Source: Thermoanaerobacteraceae bacterium (lineage in GTDB: Bacteria > Bacillota > Desulfotomaculia > Desulfotomaculales > Ammonificaceae). Taken from it: 9,330 bases of DNA. Positions 8,309-9,330 of the stretch are shown piece after piece; positions within the stretch are counted from its first letter, which is position 1, and every line of letters begins with the position of its first letter. A model generated the notes under the pieces. It was not told the origin of the DNA and did not search any database. It was given only the letters and a program-made list of their open reading frames with translations. The translations under genes were made by a program, and so were the position numbers. Location: positions 1 to 9,330 of the forward strand of contig JASEJH010000038.1 in the NCBI GenBank assembly GCA_030016455.1. Reading direction: 5' to 3'.

Positions 8309-9193
8309 GTGAAAGAGAAGGGAACCTGGACGGTAAAAAGGGGTCTGGCTGAAATGCTCAAGGGCGGGGTAATTATGGACGTTACCTCGCCTGAGCAGGC
8401 CAAGATCGCTGAAGAAGCCGGCGCGTGCGCGGTGATGGCCCTGGAGCGCGTGCCGGCGGACATCCGGGCAGCGGGCGGCGTCGCCAGGATGGCCGATCCG
8501 ACGGTGATCCTGCGCATTATGGATGCCGTTACCATCCCGGTAATGGCCAAGGTCCGCATCGGGCATTTTGTGGAGGCGCAGATTCTCGAGGCTCTTGGTG
8601 TGGATTACATTGACGAGAGCGAGGTGCTGACGCCTGCCGACGAAGAGCACCATGTGGACAAGTGGGCCTTCAAGGTGCCGTTTGTCTGTGGTGCGCGCAA
8701 TTTAGGAGAAGCCCTGCGCCGGATTGCGGAAGGCGCGGCAATGATCCGCACCAAGGGCGAGCCCGGGACCGGGAATGTGGTGGAAGCCGTCCGCCATATG
8801 CGGCTGGTGCTTGGGGAAATCCGCCGCCTGACCGCAATGCCCCGGGAGGAGTTGATGCAGGCGGCCAAGGAAATGAGGGCGCCCTACGACCTGGTGCTGG
8901 AGGTTGCGGAGACCGGGAAGCTCCCGGTGGTCAACTTCGCCGCGGGTGGAATTGCCACGCCGGCGGATGCGGCGATGATGATGCAGCTTGGTGCGGACGG
9001 TATCTTTGTCGGCTCGGGAATTTTCAAGGCTCAGGACCCGGTCCGGCGCGCCCGGGCAATTGTGGCGGCCACCACTTACTACGATGACCCGCAGGTACTG
9101 GCCGAGATTTCCAAGGATCTGGGCGAAGCAATGCCGGGCCTGGAGATCTCTACCATCCTGCCCCACGAACGGATGCAGGAGCGTGGCTGGTGA
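8309..9193 (+). CDS. pdxS: Pyridoxal 5'-phosphate synthase, synthase subunit PdxS
   Basis: PdxS condenses ribose 5-phosphate, glyceraldehyde 3-phosphate and ammonia into pyridoxal 5'-phosphate, the cofactor vitamin B6, in the deoxyxylulose-independent route. Ammonia comes from the glutaminase PdxT, and twelve PdxS subunits form the core. The 294-residue product is a TIM barrel with all key residues: Asp24 in GGVIMDV, Lys81 in AKVRIGH (ribose phosphate Schiff base), and Lys149 in TKGEPGTGN. These fall at the same numbers as in the B. subtilis enzyme, which supports the GTG start at 8309. Upstream in-frame starts (GTG 8258, TTG 8279) would add residues that match nothing in the family. [24 protein letters not shown] (phosphate-binding region, 208-231) and GIFVGSGIF are intact. 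The gene is 3 nt from pdxT and has its own candidate promoter. pdxST also lies downstream of gyrase in B. subtilis. Confidence 0.98.
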   Translation: MKEKGTWTVKRGLAEMLKGGVIMDVTSPEQAKIAEEAGACAVMALERVPADIRAAGGVARMADPTVILRIMDAVTIPVMAKVRIGHFVEAQILEALGVDYIDESEVLTPADEEHHVDKWAFKVPFVCGARNLGEALRRIAEGAAMIRTKGEPGTGNVVEAVRHMRLVLGEIRRLTAMPREELMQAAKEMRAPYDLVLEVAETGKLPVVNFAAGGIATPADAAMMMQLGADGIFVGSGIFKAQDPVRRARAIVAATTYYDDPQVLAEISKDLGEAMPGLEISTILPHERMQERGW

Positions 9194-9196
9194 CCC

Positions 9197-9330
9197 ATGC
9201 AGGCGGGCGTACTTGCGCTTCAAGGGGCCTTCCGCGAACACCTGCAAGCACTCAGACGGCTCGACGTCAAGGGTTTTCCGGTGCGGAAGCCGGCCGAGCT
9301 TGCCGCCTGTGACGTTTTAATAATCCCCGG
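9197..9330 (+). CDS. pdxT: Pyridoxal 5'-phosphate synthase, glutaminase subunit PdxT (3' end beyond window)
   Basis: PdxT is the class I glutamine amidotransferase that hydrolyses glutamine and channels ammonia into PdxS. Only the first 44 codons lie in the window. The start MQAGVLALQGAFREHLQAL matches the PdxT N-terminus (GVLALQGA is characteristic). The fragment stops in LIIP, just before the expected GGEST motif; the catalytic Cys, His and Glu lie outside. ATG at 9197 follows the pdxS stop by 3 nt, and an AGGAG (9176-9180) lies 16 nt before it inside pdxS, so translation is probably coupled to pdxS. The reading frame is open to the window edge with no sign of damage. Confidence 0.95.
   Translation, partial: MQAGVLALQGAFREHLQALRRLDVKGFPVRKPAELAACDVLIIP

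Overview
The window is a GC-rich (by eye about 60%), entirely plus-strand stretch of a bacterial chromosome next to the replication origin. Gene content and order (dnaA end, dnaN, recF, remB-type DUF370 gene, gyrB, gyrA, a universal stress protein gene, pdxS, pdxT start) match the origin-proximal core of Firmicutes. The order and composition suggest a Peptococcaceae/Desulfotomaculum- or Moorella-like clostridial lineage. The genus is an inference; the phylum is well supported by the DUF370 gene between recF and gyrB, the short GyrB without the proteobacterial insertion, and pdxST downstream of gyrase. Many starts are non-ATG (TTG for dnaN, gyrB and gyrA; GTG for recF and pdxS), mostly behind good purine-rich ribosome-binding sites.

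Layout: 1-428 is the 3' end of dnaA (DNA-binding domain IV). The 429-630 spacer is AT-rich compared with its surroundings. It holds a bulged hairpin, two weak DnaA-box-like 9-mers followed by a GC step and three CTA triplets (a probable oriC unwinding module with DnaA-trios), an AT-rich tract, and a tandem 8-mer. dnaN (631-1728) and recF (1753-2832) follow closely, without the S4-domain rlbA/yaaA gene that B. subtilis has between them. A small remB gene (2930-3181) is followed by a terminator-like hairpin and then an extended -10 promoter for gyrB. gyrB (3291-5198) and gyrA (5298-7712) are separated by a 99-nt spacer with a hairpin and a possible leader ORF. An ATP-binding-type universal stress protein gene starts 5 nt after gyrA. 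A candidate sigma-A promoter then precedes pdxS-pdxT; pdxT runs off the window.

Functionally the block supplies the initiator, sliding clamp, recombinational repair and DNA gyrase. A separate promoter probably drives the ribose-5-phosphate-dependent pyridoxal phosphate synthase pair. Nothing here looks like a new defence, mobile or biosynthetic system: this is a conserved housekeeping region. The points worth a second look are the origin-like spacer, a methionine at the quinolone-determining Ser83 position of GyrA, a perfect AT-rich 26-bp palindrome inside the stress-protein gene, and the compact terminator/promoter between remB and gyrB.
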